Positions 36,001 through 50,432 of a DNA stretch of 64,000 nucleotides are shown here, piece by piece (position 1 is the first letter of the stretch; the number at the start of each line of letters is the position of its first letter). The notes beneath the pieces are model-generated. The model had not been told where the DNA came from. It searched no databases and was given only the letters and a program-made list of their open reading frames with translations. Position numbers and translations under genes: made by a program. Source of the stretch: Saccharina japonica (Eukaryota; Sar; Phaeophyceae; Laminariales; Laminariaceae). The stretch is taken from positions 213,239 to 277,238 of the forward strand of contig MEHQ01001214.1 in assembly GCA_008828725.1 (NCBI GenBank). Direction: 5' to 3'.

Positions 36001-39000
36001 CTCCGGTGTTTTGGAGTTTACCGTGAACCAAAGCAAGTGGCCGAAACCACAAACAAACTGGCTTTTCCTTTTTCCTTTTTTTCATGCATTGGGGCAATGG
36101 GGGGGGGGGTCCAATAATATGGTTGCATGCATGCCTGGAAGTCGAATGCCTCCTCTCCGGCGTTGGTGATGTGCAGCGTCACTCCCAGGACATCCTCGGC
36201 AAGGTCCACCTCGTAGCGCAGGCTGTCGCGCAGACCGGGAGCGCGAGGGGCGTGGGGGAGGGAAACCAATGTTTTGTTAGCGAAGATTGCTATGCGACAC
36301 TCGGGGGGCGAGGAGGGGCACGAAAAAAAAGGCGATACGAGAACAAATCACCAGCAGCTAGAGCTTCCGTATGTATAGACCAAGAAGAAACATTACACAA
36401 AAGCAGCAGCTGCAGCAGAGCAGGCAATAGAGCAATAATAAAAATTACACAAAAAAGCGAGAAGACAAAATCAGCAGCAGCAGCAGCTGCAGCAGAGCAG
36501 GCAATAGGGCAAGGATAGACAATACACAGAAAGGCAATAAGACAAAACATCAGCAGCAGCAGCTGCAGCAGAGCAGGCAACAGGGCAAGAATAAACCTTA
36601 CACAAAAAGGCGCCAAGATAAACCACCAGCAGCAGCTGCAGCAGAGCAGGCAACAGGGCAAGGATAAACAATACACAGAAAGGCGATAAGACGAATCAGC
36701 AGCAGCAGCAGCTGCAGCAGCAGAGCAGGCAATAGGCCAAGAATGAACATTACACAAAAAGGCGCTAAGACAAACCAGCAGCAGCAGCTGCAGCAGAGCG
36801 CAGGCAATAGGCCAATGATGAACACTACACAGAAAGGCGATAAAACAAGCCAGCAGCAGCAGCAGCTGCAGCGGAGCAGAATGCAACATAGCTTATTGTA
36901 CCAACGGTGCGTCGGCGGGGTAATTCTAACGACCGGTCGCTTGCGCGCGCGGGGAGGGTACCCAGAGAAAAGAAACGGAAAGCAACACGAAGCGCTTGGA
37001 GGGTTATTCCGCTGCTTGCTCGCCTTCTCGCGGGGAGTCTGTGGCCTTCCAACACCCAAAAACAATAGAAAAAACTGCATCACCAACATCACCAGCAACA
37101 ACAACAGCAGTCAACAACAGCAACATCATCCCACAAGCCAGAGACCATACAAGGAAAAACGGAGTAGCGGTGCGCGGCACTCCAGCAGCGGCGCCACATC
37201 AGTGAGCGCGTTACGTGATTTGCAGCAGTACGTAGTAGTAGAGAAAAGAAAGAGTAACATAGCAGTGTGGCAGCAGCAGCAGGGCAGCAACAGCAGTAGT
37301 AACAGCAGCAGCAGCGCACCTGAATTTGTGTGGCCATTTCGCGAGCGTCTCGTCCGAGTGTCCCAGGACAAAATTGGCCTGAAAAAGACAATCGACGATC
37401 GACAAAAGGGGCCGGGGTCAATGACTCGGGGGAGAAAACGTTACCGATTCGCGCCGCCACAAGACATACTCGCGTGCATACAGTAGCTCGGACTTCTTCG
37501 CACGAGATATATCGTCTCCTGAAACTTCCACCACAAGCAAAGCGATGCCAGATGCACGTGCGACTGACGGGCCAACACCAAAACCGCAGCCAGGCTGTAT
37601 ATATAGTAAACGCTTCACTGCTAATGTTAAACACGGATCAAACTACAGTAGATACAGTAGAACTATAAGCACTATCGCCGTGGACCATAGTAATCAGAAC
37701 CCTCGATGGACCCAAAAACCGGGCATCCCCCCACCAAATTCGTTTCTGGTTACCCCGTATTACTATGTACTACTATGTTACAGGGGGGGCATTTGTTATA
37801 CCAAACAGGTATCCCCCCACCATATTTGGTTCTGGTTACATTGTGACGGGAGGGGCGTTTGTTATATATAGGAATCGGAACCTACGATGGACCCAAAAAA
37901 AGAGGCGTTTCCTCCGCCATATTTGGTTTTGATTACATTGTGACGGGGTGGGCATTTGTTGTGAGCAGAATCCACGACTGACCAAAAAAGCAACTATTCC
38001 CCCAAAATTTCCACACCATATTTGGTGCTGATCACTATGCCTCCCCTGTTTATAGTACGACGTAGCACATTCATACTATTAATAGAAGGGGCTGACCTGA
38101 TGATTTTCTGCAGAACATCCGATAATGAAACTCCTTCTACGACGGCACGTAGTTTCTCGGCGAAACGTGGCTGCAGCTGGAAAATCTTTTTTTACCCAGG
38201 TAAATAGGACGCAACGGTTCGCCACGACCTTTATAGTCCAGGCTGTGGCAGCCTCCGGCCTTAAAACCCATCCCCCCCCACAGTAGCCCCTGCCTTCTCC
38301 ATACCAGCACCAATTTGCTCCGCTGTTTTTTCTTCTTTTTTTCTCGAGCCCATCTAATATATTCGCCCTTCTTTTCTGTCTCCTCCTTGCGTACGTAGTC
38401 GCAACTCAGATTCGGGGTCGCAAAGTAAGGCTCTTTCCCCCCCCCCCCCACTACGGTTCGTGCCTTGCATTTTTTTAATAGCGAGAGGACTTCGGCCCTT
38501 TCTTCCCTCGTTGCCTCGCATCGAGTTAAAGGATAAGGTCGGCTGACGAACAACGACATTTCTTCGAAAGAAATCAACGTATGTACCGGTACGTGTGTGT
38601 ACACAAAACGTATGTTGTACGTGTGTGTACATATAGGGCGAACCCAGGTTATGGCTCGACCCGTGCACGGCGCCGCCGCGCGTTTTGGCGCGTGCGCAAA
38701 AAAAAAAACGGACAAAAAAACGCGGTTCGCACCTTAATGTGACCGTCCACCTCCGGCGAGTCTTCTTCCGACAGCTGCCAGGCTGCCGTACGGGCAACGC
38801 CATGGCTCGGCATTGCCTTGTCAGGCTGTCCGAACTGTCAACAGCAACGTCAGAATGGATCCAGGAAACAAGCACACACACACAAAAACGAATGTCGATC
38901 AGTACACAATATGAATTAATTTCACAAGCACAAACTTGGGGGTGTCGCAGGAGCGCTATATTATACTTGGTATACTTCGACGATGAAGCTGGTGAGGGGA

Positions 39001-42000
39001 AGGTGTTTTGTAGCTTCTTCCAAACCCTGTGTTTCATTGCGCGTGATCTTACACATATAAAAAAATAGCGGGGCTGGCTATAGTTAGGTTTATCAATGAA
39101 TGGCCAACAAAAATAGGAATGGGCGGGTGTGCCTTTCGAAGACGTCGTCAGCTATACTCATAGGTAGGTACCACTCCTGTCCGGAAATATAATAATATTT
39201 TGTGTATTAATAATTCATACAAACGGTCCTTATATTTCGATCGAATTTGGTAACAGCAGAAGATAAGTGGACGAGACGGCCAGTGTCAATTTATGTATTA
39301 ATAGTTCATACAAACGGTCCTTAGATTTCGATCAAATTTGGTAACAGCAGAAGATAAGTGGACGAGACGGCCAGTGTCGAACACGAAAGACGCCGAGCGA
39401 GATGAGGCTCTGCGAAGATAGGTTCTACTTCTGGTGTACTGCTCTATGACACTGCTGCCACGTTTTACAGTGCGACAGTTCCCTTGGAGCTAGGTACTGA
39501 TTGTACCGCTGCACGATCATCTTGCAATATATATGTATACCTACAGTACCTGATTTTCCTCTTGCTCTTGAAAAAAAACAAAACCAGGAAAAAAACATCA
39601 AAACCAATAAACTTTTCCCTGATCGGGAAATTTAACAAAAGGCAAAAAATCAGGAACGCTTATTACACAGCATTCTTCGTTTTGGGGAGAAAATGAACAA
39701 AATCAGAAAACAAAAAAATAAATGTCAGGGAATTTAGGACGAAATGTTCTCGATACTAACGGCCTTAAGATAGATTGATGGGTATAAATAGTAGATATTC
39801 CCATCCCTGCCAAAATTCAGCCAAATTTCTCCCGGAGACCCCCGACTAGGAAAACATTTCGGGTTATTTGCGGCAACCGTTCCCGATGGGGACTGGCGGG
39901 CTCAGCATTTTTAGTTGTTGCTCGGAACAGTCTACTTGGCGTGCGCGTCTCCGGCGCTGCCGTATTCACATAATGACGATTGCTGTATTGCTGTATTTAT
40001 ATTTTGCCCGCTACACAATAAAATACCTCCCGAGACGGCAATCCGGGGTTCAGAACTTTTCACACCCCTGACAGCTTATGAGCTACATCATCTAGATCAT
40101 TTATATCATCTAGATTGTCTGGATCCTAAACTGAGGTTACGATATGCTGTGTAGGATCTGTACAGTACAGATCCAACCCAGGAAACATGTGCTAGATCAT
40201 GCAGATCATACAGCGCGCCCACACGGCAACATGAGCTAGATCATACAGATCATACACATCATACACATCAGACATATCATACACATCATACAGACCATAC
40301 ATACCACACATATCACACATATCATACAGATCATACAGATCATGTTATCCATCCGAGGTGTGGTGTGTGGTAGTTTTCACCTCCTCCTTATAGGAAGGGG
40401 CTATTACATACGGCAAAGATCATCAACACATTCACACAGGGAGGAGTTTTTTCGTGATATGTGCCTGACACTTGACACTGCTGTCGTCCTATATTTCAGT
40501 TGGATGTACAGCATACAGTACTACTACTCTGGGCGGGAATATAGTAACCGTTTGTACATCAATATGAAGCCCAAGCGGTCCTTATATTTTAAACCAGAGA
40601 GTGGTAGTATTTATCCTTCGTATGCTGGTATGTATGATATACATGTATGTCATCATACCTGGGGGCAGACGGTATGCCCTGTGATACTACAATCAGTGCA
40701 TTAATTAGTGGCTCGGCGTCTGTTGCGCGCAGCGCAACAGGCGACTCAAGGAGTGCTGCGCGCGAAAAGTTTGCGATCTATGCGCGAATATACGCCCCAA
40801 AACTAAGTAAAAAGCCTTTTAATATATTTTTGGCTACGGCGAATAGCAAAAGGTACCTAATTTTTGTTTTCGACTATGGAGAATAGGACATGGGGCGTAA
40901 AATATGTTAATTACAACTAATTATTTTTAAAAAAGACCCCCAAAAAAAATTCTCGCCTCCGGCGAGAAAAAAACGCGCAACCATTTTTTTCGCCTTCGGC
41001 GAAAATGTTGCCCGCCCAAAAACGCGTGTTGCGCTGCGCGCAACCAACCTCGCGGCGACTGTTGCGCAAAACGGTTACTTTGACCAAATGTTGCGCCAGC
41101 GCAACAGCGCAACACCTAATTAATGCCCTGGTACACACAGCAGTATATAGCTAGTCCCTTTGTAACGGACCCTACGATAACGAAAAAAGGTATATTTATA
41201 AAATTAAAAAAAACAGCTGCGAGATGGAGAATTTCGTCGAAAAACATAAAAATATTTTCAAGCTGGGTGTGGTACTTCGAACGCGCGTACTTACGGGATC
41301 TAATGTCCTCATGCAGGATGTACATCCCGTATGAGGAGAACACACGAGGGACCTGATTTTTCTACCCACGGCATTTTTGCCCAATACTCATTGTAATAAG
41401 GGGCCGGTACCAGCTCTGATAAGGGACGTTGGTCCGTATATAAGGGACCTCCCATCTCGAACACACTATTTTTATGTATAGGGTCCCATAAAAAGGACCT
41501 ACCTACCTACTGCGATAAATGCATACTTACACATACATATGATACGTACGTATGATACCGTACACAGGGAAACACGATGCAAGGTAATATATAAAATAAT
41601 GTTTTACCAGGTGCCAGACAGCAGTACAGGACCCCGAATAAGAAACAGGAAATATGGTCCAGGCTGGGTTTCTTATTTTTGAGAGAGGGTGGCTTTCTAC
41701 ACTAATTTCAGGATGCCGACTCCCGAATTTCTCATTTCTCCTCTAAAGTCTCAGCCTGGCCTTCTTATTAGCCTGTTCTTATTAGTCTGCTTCTCATTAG
41801 GTGTCCTGTACTGCACCTTTGAGAGAAAACGCACGAGATACTTGGTACGACATGACCTTGGTATGACACCATGCACTTGAATCATACCTGGGGGAATACC
41901 AGGGGGATTCCACCCCGGATGGCTTTGGTCCCGTTGAACACCGCCTCCTCAGACACAAACAGCACCTCCACCCCTGCATCGTCGAACGATATCATATACA

Positions 42001-45000
42001 GCCAACAGAGAGAAGGGCGGGCTTTGTTTATTCCACCAAGAAACATACACATGCAGTTCAGGACACCTAATAAGAAGCAGGCTGCTGTACTGAGAAAGCC
42101 AGGCTGATATTTCAAGAGGAAAATAAGAAATTCGAGGGGGGCGTTGTATTGAAGTTAGTGTAGAAATTACCCTATCTCAATAATAAGAAATCCAGACTGT
42201 ACTATACTTCCTAAGTTTTATTATGTAGGTGTCCTGTACTGTATATGTGGCACCTCGCGGGTCTGTTTACTGTAGTCGGACATGGAACAGAAGGCAATTC
42301 CTTGTCGTTACAAAAAATCCCGCTATATCTCAAGCATGGCGTGCGAACAAAGGGAGGTATACGTATGTCTTTTGGGTCGATCGTGGACTCTGATTACTGT
42401 GGTCAGATCGGGGTAAAACATGCCTTGTTAGGACAAGCATTATATCCCAAGGTATATAGGGTTTGGGTTAACCAGGTACTTGTAAACTCAACGCTGACGA
42501 AAAACGTCGTATCGTCATACCGTACTGCCTGTGAAGGATGCATGGTGCGTATCGATCACACCCCCCTTTCACCGAGAATAGGCATACTAGTGTGTACGAG
42601 TTGAAAACAGAGCCTACTCCGACTTTAGGAGTTAAGGCTAAACCTAGTACCATTTTCGTCATAATATTTCTGAGTGACAATTACTGACTACCAGTGACTA
42701 CCAGGTACTAGTGACTATTAGTGGGTAGTACGGCCATTACTGAGTTTTGCTGACTATTAGTATAGTATACTCATCAAATGAGTAACAAGCTCAATAAGGC
42801 ACACGCCTTGTAAGGCATGCCTTATCGCCTATTAATAGTAGTGATCCCTAGTGATTACTATTAATAGTGACTATTCAAAATAGTGGCTAGAGCATTTTTT
42901 TTTGTTTTGCTCATCCCATTTATTATCTTCGCCCTTCCTTTCTCTGTCCCTCTTAATCGTAACTCAGATCCGGGGTGACTTAGTAGGCTCTTCTCCCTCC
43001 CCACCACGGTACGTGCCTTGCATTCGTATCGCGAAAATATTTCAGCCCTTCTTTCCTCGTGGACTCGCGTTGAATTCCGCCTACCCACGCTCCGAAGACG
43101 CTTTCATCAATTGGTTCCTTAATATTTTTGTAAATAACGTCAAAATCTCACCACGGTGGGATTTGTGTTCGGGTGCCAATGCTGTTAATAGTAGCATTCG
43201 AAGCTGACCAGTAGACTACCGGGGGACTGGTTATAACGGATTATTGCTGACTATTACTGTAGTATAGTATACTCCTCAACGGAGGAACCGCCGAATAAGG
43301 CGCATGCCGTGTAAGGCGCATGGTGTGTCAGGCGCATGCCCGTTTAAGGCGTATGAGTATAGTATACTCCTCAACGGAGGAACCGCCGAATAAGGCGCAT
43401 GCCGTGTAAGGCGCAGGCCGTGTAAGGCGCATGCCGTGTAAGGCGCATGGCGTGTAAGGCGCATGCCGTTTAAGGCGTATGCCTTATCGTTGGAACACCG
43501 TTGGAGCCACGCCATATTGTAAGGAATTTGACCAGTAACCAGACCTTTTTAACATCGCTGTTCTCCCATCAATTCATCGCGAAAACCTAGTCCAGGGTCA
43601 CAAGAAGGGGGCATGGCCGGCTACAGTGTTGGGACTCCTTGCCTCCGGCGTCCTCCCAAAAACAAAACTCTGTTGCTGTGATCCAACAGACAGCAGCAGC
43701 AGTGCTCAGCAGTTCTTTCTTTTTAGGAACACGCCCGAGCGAGCAACACCAGCAGCAGCAGCAACAGCGGTGACGGCTACGATGACGACGGCGGAGGTGG
43801 TGGCACACTGCTGTTGTTGTGACTTGGCTCCCGCGTGCTCCTAAAAAATACTGCTGTAAGCCCTTTTCAAGCATCGCTTACGCGGTAGGAGCAAAGCAGA
43901 CACTTTCTGGCTTGTAGGAACACGCAGGAGCAAGCAACAACAGCAGCAGCAGCAGCAGCAGCAGCGGCAGCACGGGAGGTGAGACGAGCGAGATACCGAA
44001 AACAGTACTGTCATAAAAAACCAGGCTGCGTAGTGTCTACCGCATTTTTTAAGGCCGCTCCCTTCTCCTTCTGCTGCTGCTGTTGTGTAAATGTTTTCTG
44101 CGACGCCGTCGCTTCCGCCATCACCACTGCCGACGCTGCCGCTGCTGTGTTGCTGCTGTTGACGCATACCGGTATCTCTCCTCCGCGTTCCTTTATACCA
44201 TGTATATGCATGTATTATCTGGTGCTTCAACATACTGCGGGTGGTACCAACTGTGTTTTCGATACGTACATACTTCGAAGTATGCATTTATAAAATAAAA
44301 CAATAAGAAACAACAGCCGTGAGATCGAGGATTTCGTCGAAACCCATATCGTGTCCTTCGAAGGTGAAAACTAATTAATGACTTGAATTAGTATGAATTA
44401 ATTAAAAAAATGGCGTTGTATCGTAGGCTTTGGAGAATGTACGAAACGGGGGCCGGGATATAACGGTGGACCATTAAACTTATAGTAAATATATTGGACA
44501 AAATATTCTTACTGTAGTGAAACTAGGAACATTTGGGTGTACCGTAGGCCCCATTTACTATGCTCCCCCGTAACAATAGTGGTTTCCCTCGGATGCTGCT
44601 ATTAATAGGGTTGATTTCGTGAGTTCAAATCCCACCGCCGTGGTGATAATTACACTTTTTTTATATATACTCGTAGGTGCAATTCGACACGAGTCGACGA
44701 GGGAAGAAAGGGCTGAAGTACTCTCGCGATAGAAACGAAGGCATGAACTGCAGTGGGGAGGCTAGCTATGTATATATATGTTTGCTCGATACGGCATGCT
44801 TTTATACATATGATAGTAGCTTTACGAGCTGTCCGCAAGCGACGTGCAAACGTTCAGTTGGGGGTTGTTTTTTTTTTGTGTCAGTTTAGGTCTTCCGAAT
44901 ATCGACCAGATTCGACAGCTCTATCATCCCAACCTTGAGGTGTATCATTGTATCATAGAGCAGGGATGTGTGCATATGATACTACCGCAGGACGTACCGG

Positions 45001-48000
45001 TAATATTCATACCGCAAAAACCGGCCAAATGTGGAAACCACTGCCAATAACTGCTGCCATTTTCGTTTTCGAGGAGGTAAACCAGGGGATGGTTCGCTAT
45101 CATCCCCTGCTGAGCAGACCGCTAATTTGGCACCCCTGTGCGCCTCCTGCTCTATTATCACTTATCACCTACAGCAGTATCACCCGCCCAGAAGCGCTTC
45201 AATCCAACTGTATAGGGGTATGATACGTACGTAGTGTGCTCTGGAATATAGCATTCCAATGAACATAGGGGTTTCCACTGTACATGTAGGCGTTTTTCAG
45301 CAGGGACCAGCGCAAGCATATCGAAACAGTAAAAAAAATGCAACCGAAACCGCATGTTATTTTGAGAGAAGCTGAGCACCTGGCAAAACGAAGATGAATC
45401 TTTTTGGCGCCTCCGCACCCGCCGCGCAAAGCCCAGAAGCCAAAAGGACCGAGAAGGCCGCTTACTGACATACAAGGTATGATACAATATTATACGTCCA
45501 GAAGTACATATCATGCGAGCATTTGCAAGCACATATACCAGGACCCAGGACAGCAGCACAATCTGCACGCACAATGTCCACCACATACGTATAATAGTTG
45601 AAGGCATGTTGCCGAGAAACTTAAGAGCTTCTGCCACACTTGATCATTTTGCCTTTTTGCCTTTGGTACGTACAGTACGTACCTACGTTTCATGCGTACA
45701 ATATGAGACTGCACTGCCACTGCTGTCACTGCCACTGCTGCTGCTGCCCCCCCCCCCCGATAAATATATGATATATTTATAGGTTGGGTTGGCGTCGGTT
45801 GGCAACGACGCTGTAAAACACGCCACTCGCTGCGTGAGCTAGACAACCAGGGTGCCGTTTTTTTTTNAAAACATAAAAATATTTTCAAGCTGGGTGTGGT
45901 ACTTCGAACGCGCGTACTTACGGGATCTAATGTCCTCATGCAGGATGTACATCCCGTATGAGGAGAACACACGAGGGACCTGATTTTTCTACCCACGGCA
46001 TTTTTGCCCAATACTCATTGTAATAAGGGGCCGGTACCAGCTCTGATAAGGGACGTTGGTCCGTATATAAGGGACCTCCCATCTCGAACACACTATTTTT
46101 ATGTATAGGGTCCCATAAAAAGGACCTACCTACCTACTGCGATAAATGCATACTTACACATACATATGATACGTACGTATGATACCGTACACAGGGAAAC
46201 ACGATGCAAGGTAATATATAAAATAATGTTTTACCAGGTGCCAGACAGCAGTACAGGACCCCGAATAAGAAACAGGAAATATGGTCCAGGCTGGGTTTCT
46301 TATTTTTGAGAGAGGGTGGCTTTCTACACTAATTTCAGGATGCCGACTCCCGAATTTCTCATTTCTCCTCTAAAGTCTCAGCCTGGCCTTCTTATTAGCC
46401 TGTTCTTATTAGTCTGCTTCTCATTAGGTGTCCTGTACTGCACCTTTGAGAGAAAACGCACGAGATACTTGGTACGACATGACCTTGGTATGACACCATG
46501 CACTTGAATCATACCTGGGGGAATACCAGGGGGATTCCACCCCGGATGGCTTTGGTCCCGTTGAACACCGCCTCCTCAGACACAAACAGCACCTCCACCC
46601 CTGCATCGTCGAACGATATCATATACAGCCAACAGAGAGAAGGGCGGGCTTTGTTTATTCCACCAAGAAACATACACATGCAGTTCAGGACACCTAATAA
46701 GAAGCAGGCTGCTGTACTGAGAAAGCCAGGCTGATATTTCAAGAGGAAAATAAGAAATTCGAGGGGGGCGTTGTATTGAAGTTAGTGTAGAAATTACCCT
46801 ATCTCAATAATAAGAAATCCAGACTGTACTATACTTCCTAAGTTTTATTATGTAGGTGTCCTGTACTGTATATGTGGCACCTCGCGGGTCTGTTTACTGT
46901 AGTCGGACATGGAACAGAAGGCAATTCCTTGTCGTTACAAAAAATCCCGCTATATCTCAAGCATGGCGTGCGAACAAAGGGAGGTATACGTATGTCTTTT
47001 GGGTCGATCGTGGACTCTGATTACTGTGGTCAGATCGGGGTAAAACATGCCTTGTTAGGACAAGCATTATATCCCAAGGTATATAGGGTTTGGGTTAACC
47101 AGGTACTTGTAAACTCAACGCTGACGAAAAACGTCGTATCGTCATACCGTACTGCCTGTGAAGGATGCATGGTGCGTATCGATCACACCCCCCTTTCACC
47201 GAGAATAGGCATACTAGTGTGTACGAGTTGAAAACAGAGCCTACTCCGACTTTAGGAGTTAAGGCTAAACCTAGTACCATTTTCGTCATAATATTTCTGA
47301 GTGACAATTACTGACTACCAGTGACTACCAGGTACTAGTGACTATTAGTGGGTAGTACGGCCATTACTGAGTTTTGCTGACTATTAGTATAGTATACTCA
47401 TCAAATGAGTAACAAGCTCAATAAGGCACACGCCTTGTAAGGCATGCCTTATCGCCTATTAATAGTAGTGATCCCTAGTGATTACTATTAATAGTGACTA
47501 TTCAAAATAGTGGCTAGAGCATTTTTTTTTGTTTTGCTCATCCCATTTATTATCTTCGCCCTTCCTTTCTCTGTCCCTCTTAATCGTAACTCAGATCCGG
47601 GGTGACTTAGTAGGCTCTTCTCCCTCCCCACCACGGTACGTGCCTTGCATTCGTATCGCGAAAATATTTCAGCCCTTCTTTCCTCGTGGACTCGCGTTGA
47701 ATTCCGCCTACCCACGCTCCGAAGACGCTTTCATCAATTGGTTCCTTAATATTTTTGTAAATAACGTCAAAATCTCACCACGGTGGGATTTGTGTTCGGG
47801 TGCCAATGCTGTTAATAGTAGCATTCGAAGCTGACCAGTAGACTACCGGGGGACTGGTTATAACGGATTATTGCTGACTATTACTGTAGTATAGTATACT
47901 CCTCAACGGAGGAACCGCCGAATAAGGCGCATGCCGTGTAAGGCGCATGGTGTGTCAGGCGCATGCCCGTTTAAGGCGTATGAGTATAGTATACTCCTCA

Positions 48001-50382
48001 ACGGAGGAACCGCCGAATAAGGCGCATGCCGTGTAAGGCGCAGGCCGTGTAAGGCGCATGCCGTGTAAGGCGCATGGCGTGTAAGGCGCATGCCGTTTAA
48101 GGCGTATGCCTTATCGTTGGAACACCGTTGGAGCCACGCCATATTGTAAGGAATTTGACCAGTAACCAGACCTTTTTAACATCGCTGTTCTCCCATCAAT
48201 TCATCGCGAAAACCTAGTCCAGGGTCACAAGAAGGGGGCATGGCCGGCTACAGTGTTGGGACTCCTTGCCTCCGGCGTCCTCCCAAAAACAAAACTCTGT
48301 TGCTGTGATCCAACAGACAGCAGCAGCAGTGCTCAGCAGTTCTTTCTTTTTAGGAACACGCCCGAGCGAGCAACACCAGCAGCAGCAGCAACAGCGGTGA
48401 CGGCTACGATGACGACGGCGGAGGTGGTGGCACACTGCTGTTGTTGTGACTTGGCTCCCGCGTGCTCCTAAAAAATACTGCTGTAAGCCCTTTTCAAGCA
48501 TCGCTTACGCGGTAGGAGCAAAGCAGACACTTTCTGGCTTGTAGGAACACGCAGGAGCAAGCAACAACAGCAGCAGCAGCAGCAGCAGCAGCGGCAGCAC
48601 GGGAGGTGAGACGAGCGAGATACCGAAAACAGTACTGTCATAAAAAACCAGGCTGCGTAGTGTCTACCGCATTTTTTAAGGCCGCTCCCTTCTCCTTCTG
48701 CTGCTGCTGTTGTGTAAATGTTTTCTGCGACGCCGTCGCTTCCGCCATCACCACTGCCGACGCTGCCGCTGCTGTGTTGCTGCTGTTGACGCATACCGGT
48801 ATCTCTCCTCCGCGTTCCTTTATACCATGTATATGCATGTATTATCTGGTGCTTCAACATACTGCGGGTGGTACCAACTGTGTTTTCGATACGTACATAC
48901 TTCGAAGTATGCATTTATAAAATAAAACAATAAGAAACAACAGCCGTGAGATCGAGGATTTCGTCGAAACCCATATCGTGTCCTTCGAAGGTGAAAACTA
49001 ATTAATGACTTGAATTAGTATGAATTAATTAAAAAAATGGCGTTGTATCGTAGGCTTTGGAGAATGTACGAAACGGGGGCCGGGATATAACGGTGGACCA
49101 TTAAACTTATAGTAAATATATTGGACAAAATATTCTTACTGTAGTGAAACTAGGAACATTTGGGTGTACCGTAGGCCCCATTTACTATGCTCCCCCGTAA
49201 CAATAGTGGTTTCCCTCGGATGCTGCTATTAATAGGGTTGATTTCGTGAGTTCAAATCCCACCGCCGTGGTGATAATTACACTTTTTTTATATATACTCG
49301 TAGGTGCAATTCGACACGAGTCGACGAGGGAAGAAAGGGCTGAAGTACTCTCGCGATAGAAACGAAGGCATGAACTGCAGTGGGGAGGCTAGCTATGTAT
49401 ATATATGTTTGCTCGATACGGCATGCTTTTATACATATGATAGTAGCTTTACGAGCTGTCCGCAAGCGACGTGCAAACGTTCAGTTGGGGGTTGTTTTTT
49501 TTTTGTGTCAGTTTAGGTCTTCCGAATATCGACCAGATTCGACAGCTCTATCATCCCAACCTTGAGGTGTATCATTGTATCATAGAGCAGGGATGTGTGC
49601 ATATGATACTACCGCAGGACGTACCGGTAATATTCATACCGCAAAAACCGGCCAAATGTGGAAACCACTGCCAATAACTGCTGCCATTTTCGTTTTCGAG
49701 GAGGTAAACCAGGGGATGGTTCGCTATCATCCCCTGCTGAGCAGACCGCTAATTTGGCACCCCTGTGCGCCTCCTGCTCTATTATCACTTATCACCTACA
49801 GCAGTATCACCCGCCCAGAAGCGCTTCAATCCAACTGTATAGGGGTATGATACGTACGTAGTGTGCTCTGGAATATAGCATTCCAATGAACATAGGGGTT
49901 TCCACTGTACATGTAGGCGTTTTTCAGCAGGGACCAGCGCAAGCATATCGAAACAGTAAAAAAAATGCAACCGAAACCGCATGTTATTTTGAGAGAAGCT
50001 GAGCACCTGGCAAAACGAAGATGAATCTTTTTGGCGCCTCCGCACCCGCCGCGCAAAGCCCAGAAGCCAAAAGGACCGAGAAGGCCGCTTACTGACATAC
50101 AAGGTATGATACAATATTATACGTCCAGAAGTACATATCATGCGAGCATTTGCAAGCACATATACCAGGACCCAGGACAGCAGCACAATCTGCACGCACA
50201 ATGTCCACCACATACGTATAATAGTTGAAGGCATGTTGCCGAGAAACTTAAGAGCTTCTGCCACACTTGATCATTTTGCCTTTTTGCCTTTGGTACGTAC
50301 AGTACGTACCTACGTTTCATGCGTACAATATGAGACTGCACTGCCACTGCTGTCACTGCCACTGCTGCTGCTGCCCCCCCCC

Positions 50383-50432
<50 letters not shown>

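Larger units (their letters stand above)
41241..45758. repeat. 4.5-kb tandem duplication, copy 1
   Basis: Repeated at 45868-50385 with an offset of 4627; I saw no differences apart from the length of the final poly-C. It contains epimerase exon B, two MITE-E, a SINE, a partial SINE, a MITE-A, AAGGCGCATGCCGTGT arrays and CAG-rich stretches. Confidence 0.9.

Noticed and set aside
36290-36889. Minus-strand frame of about 200 codons, Leu/Ala/Cys-rich
   Set aside because: It is the CAG minisatellite read in another frame and lies wholly in an epimerase intron; no splice or start support.
36743-37486. Plus-strand frame of 247 codons, Gln-rich
   Set aside because: It overlaps the minisatellite and runs antisense through epimerase exon D, which has better evidence.
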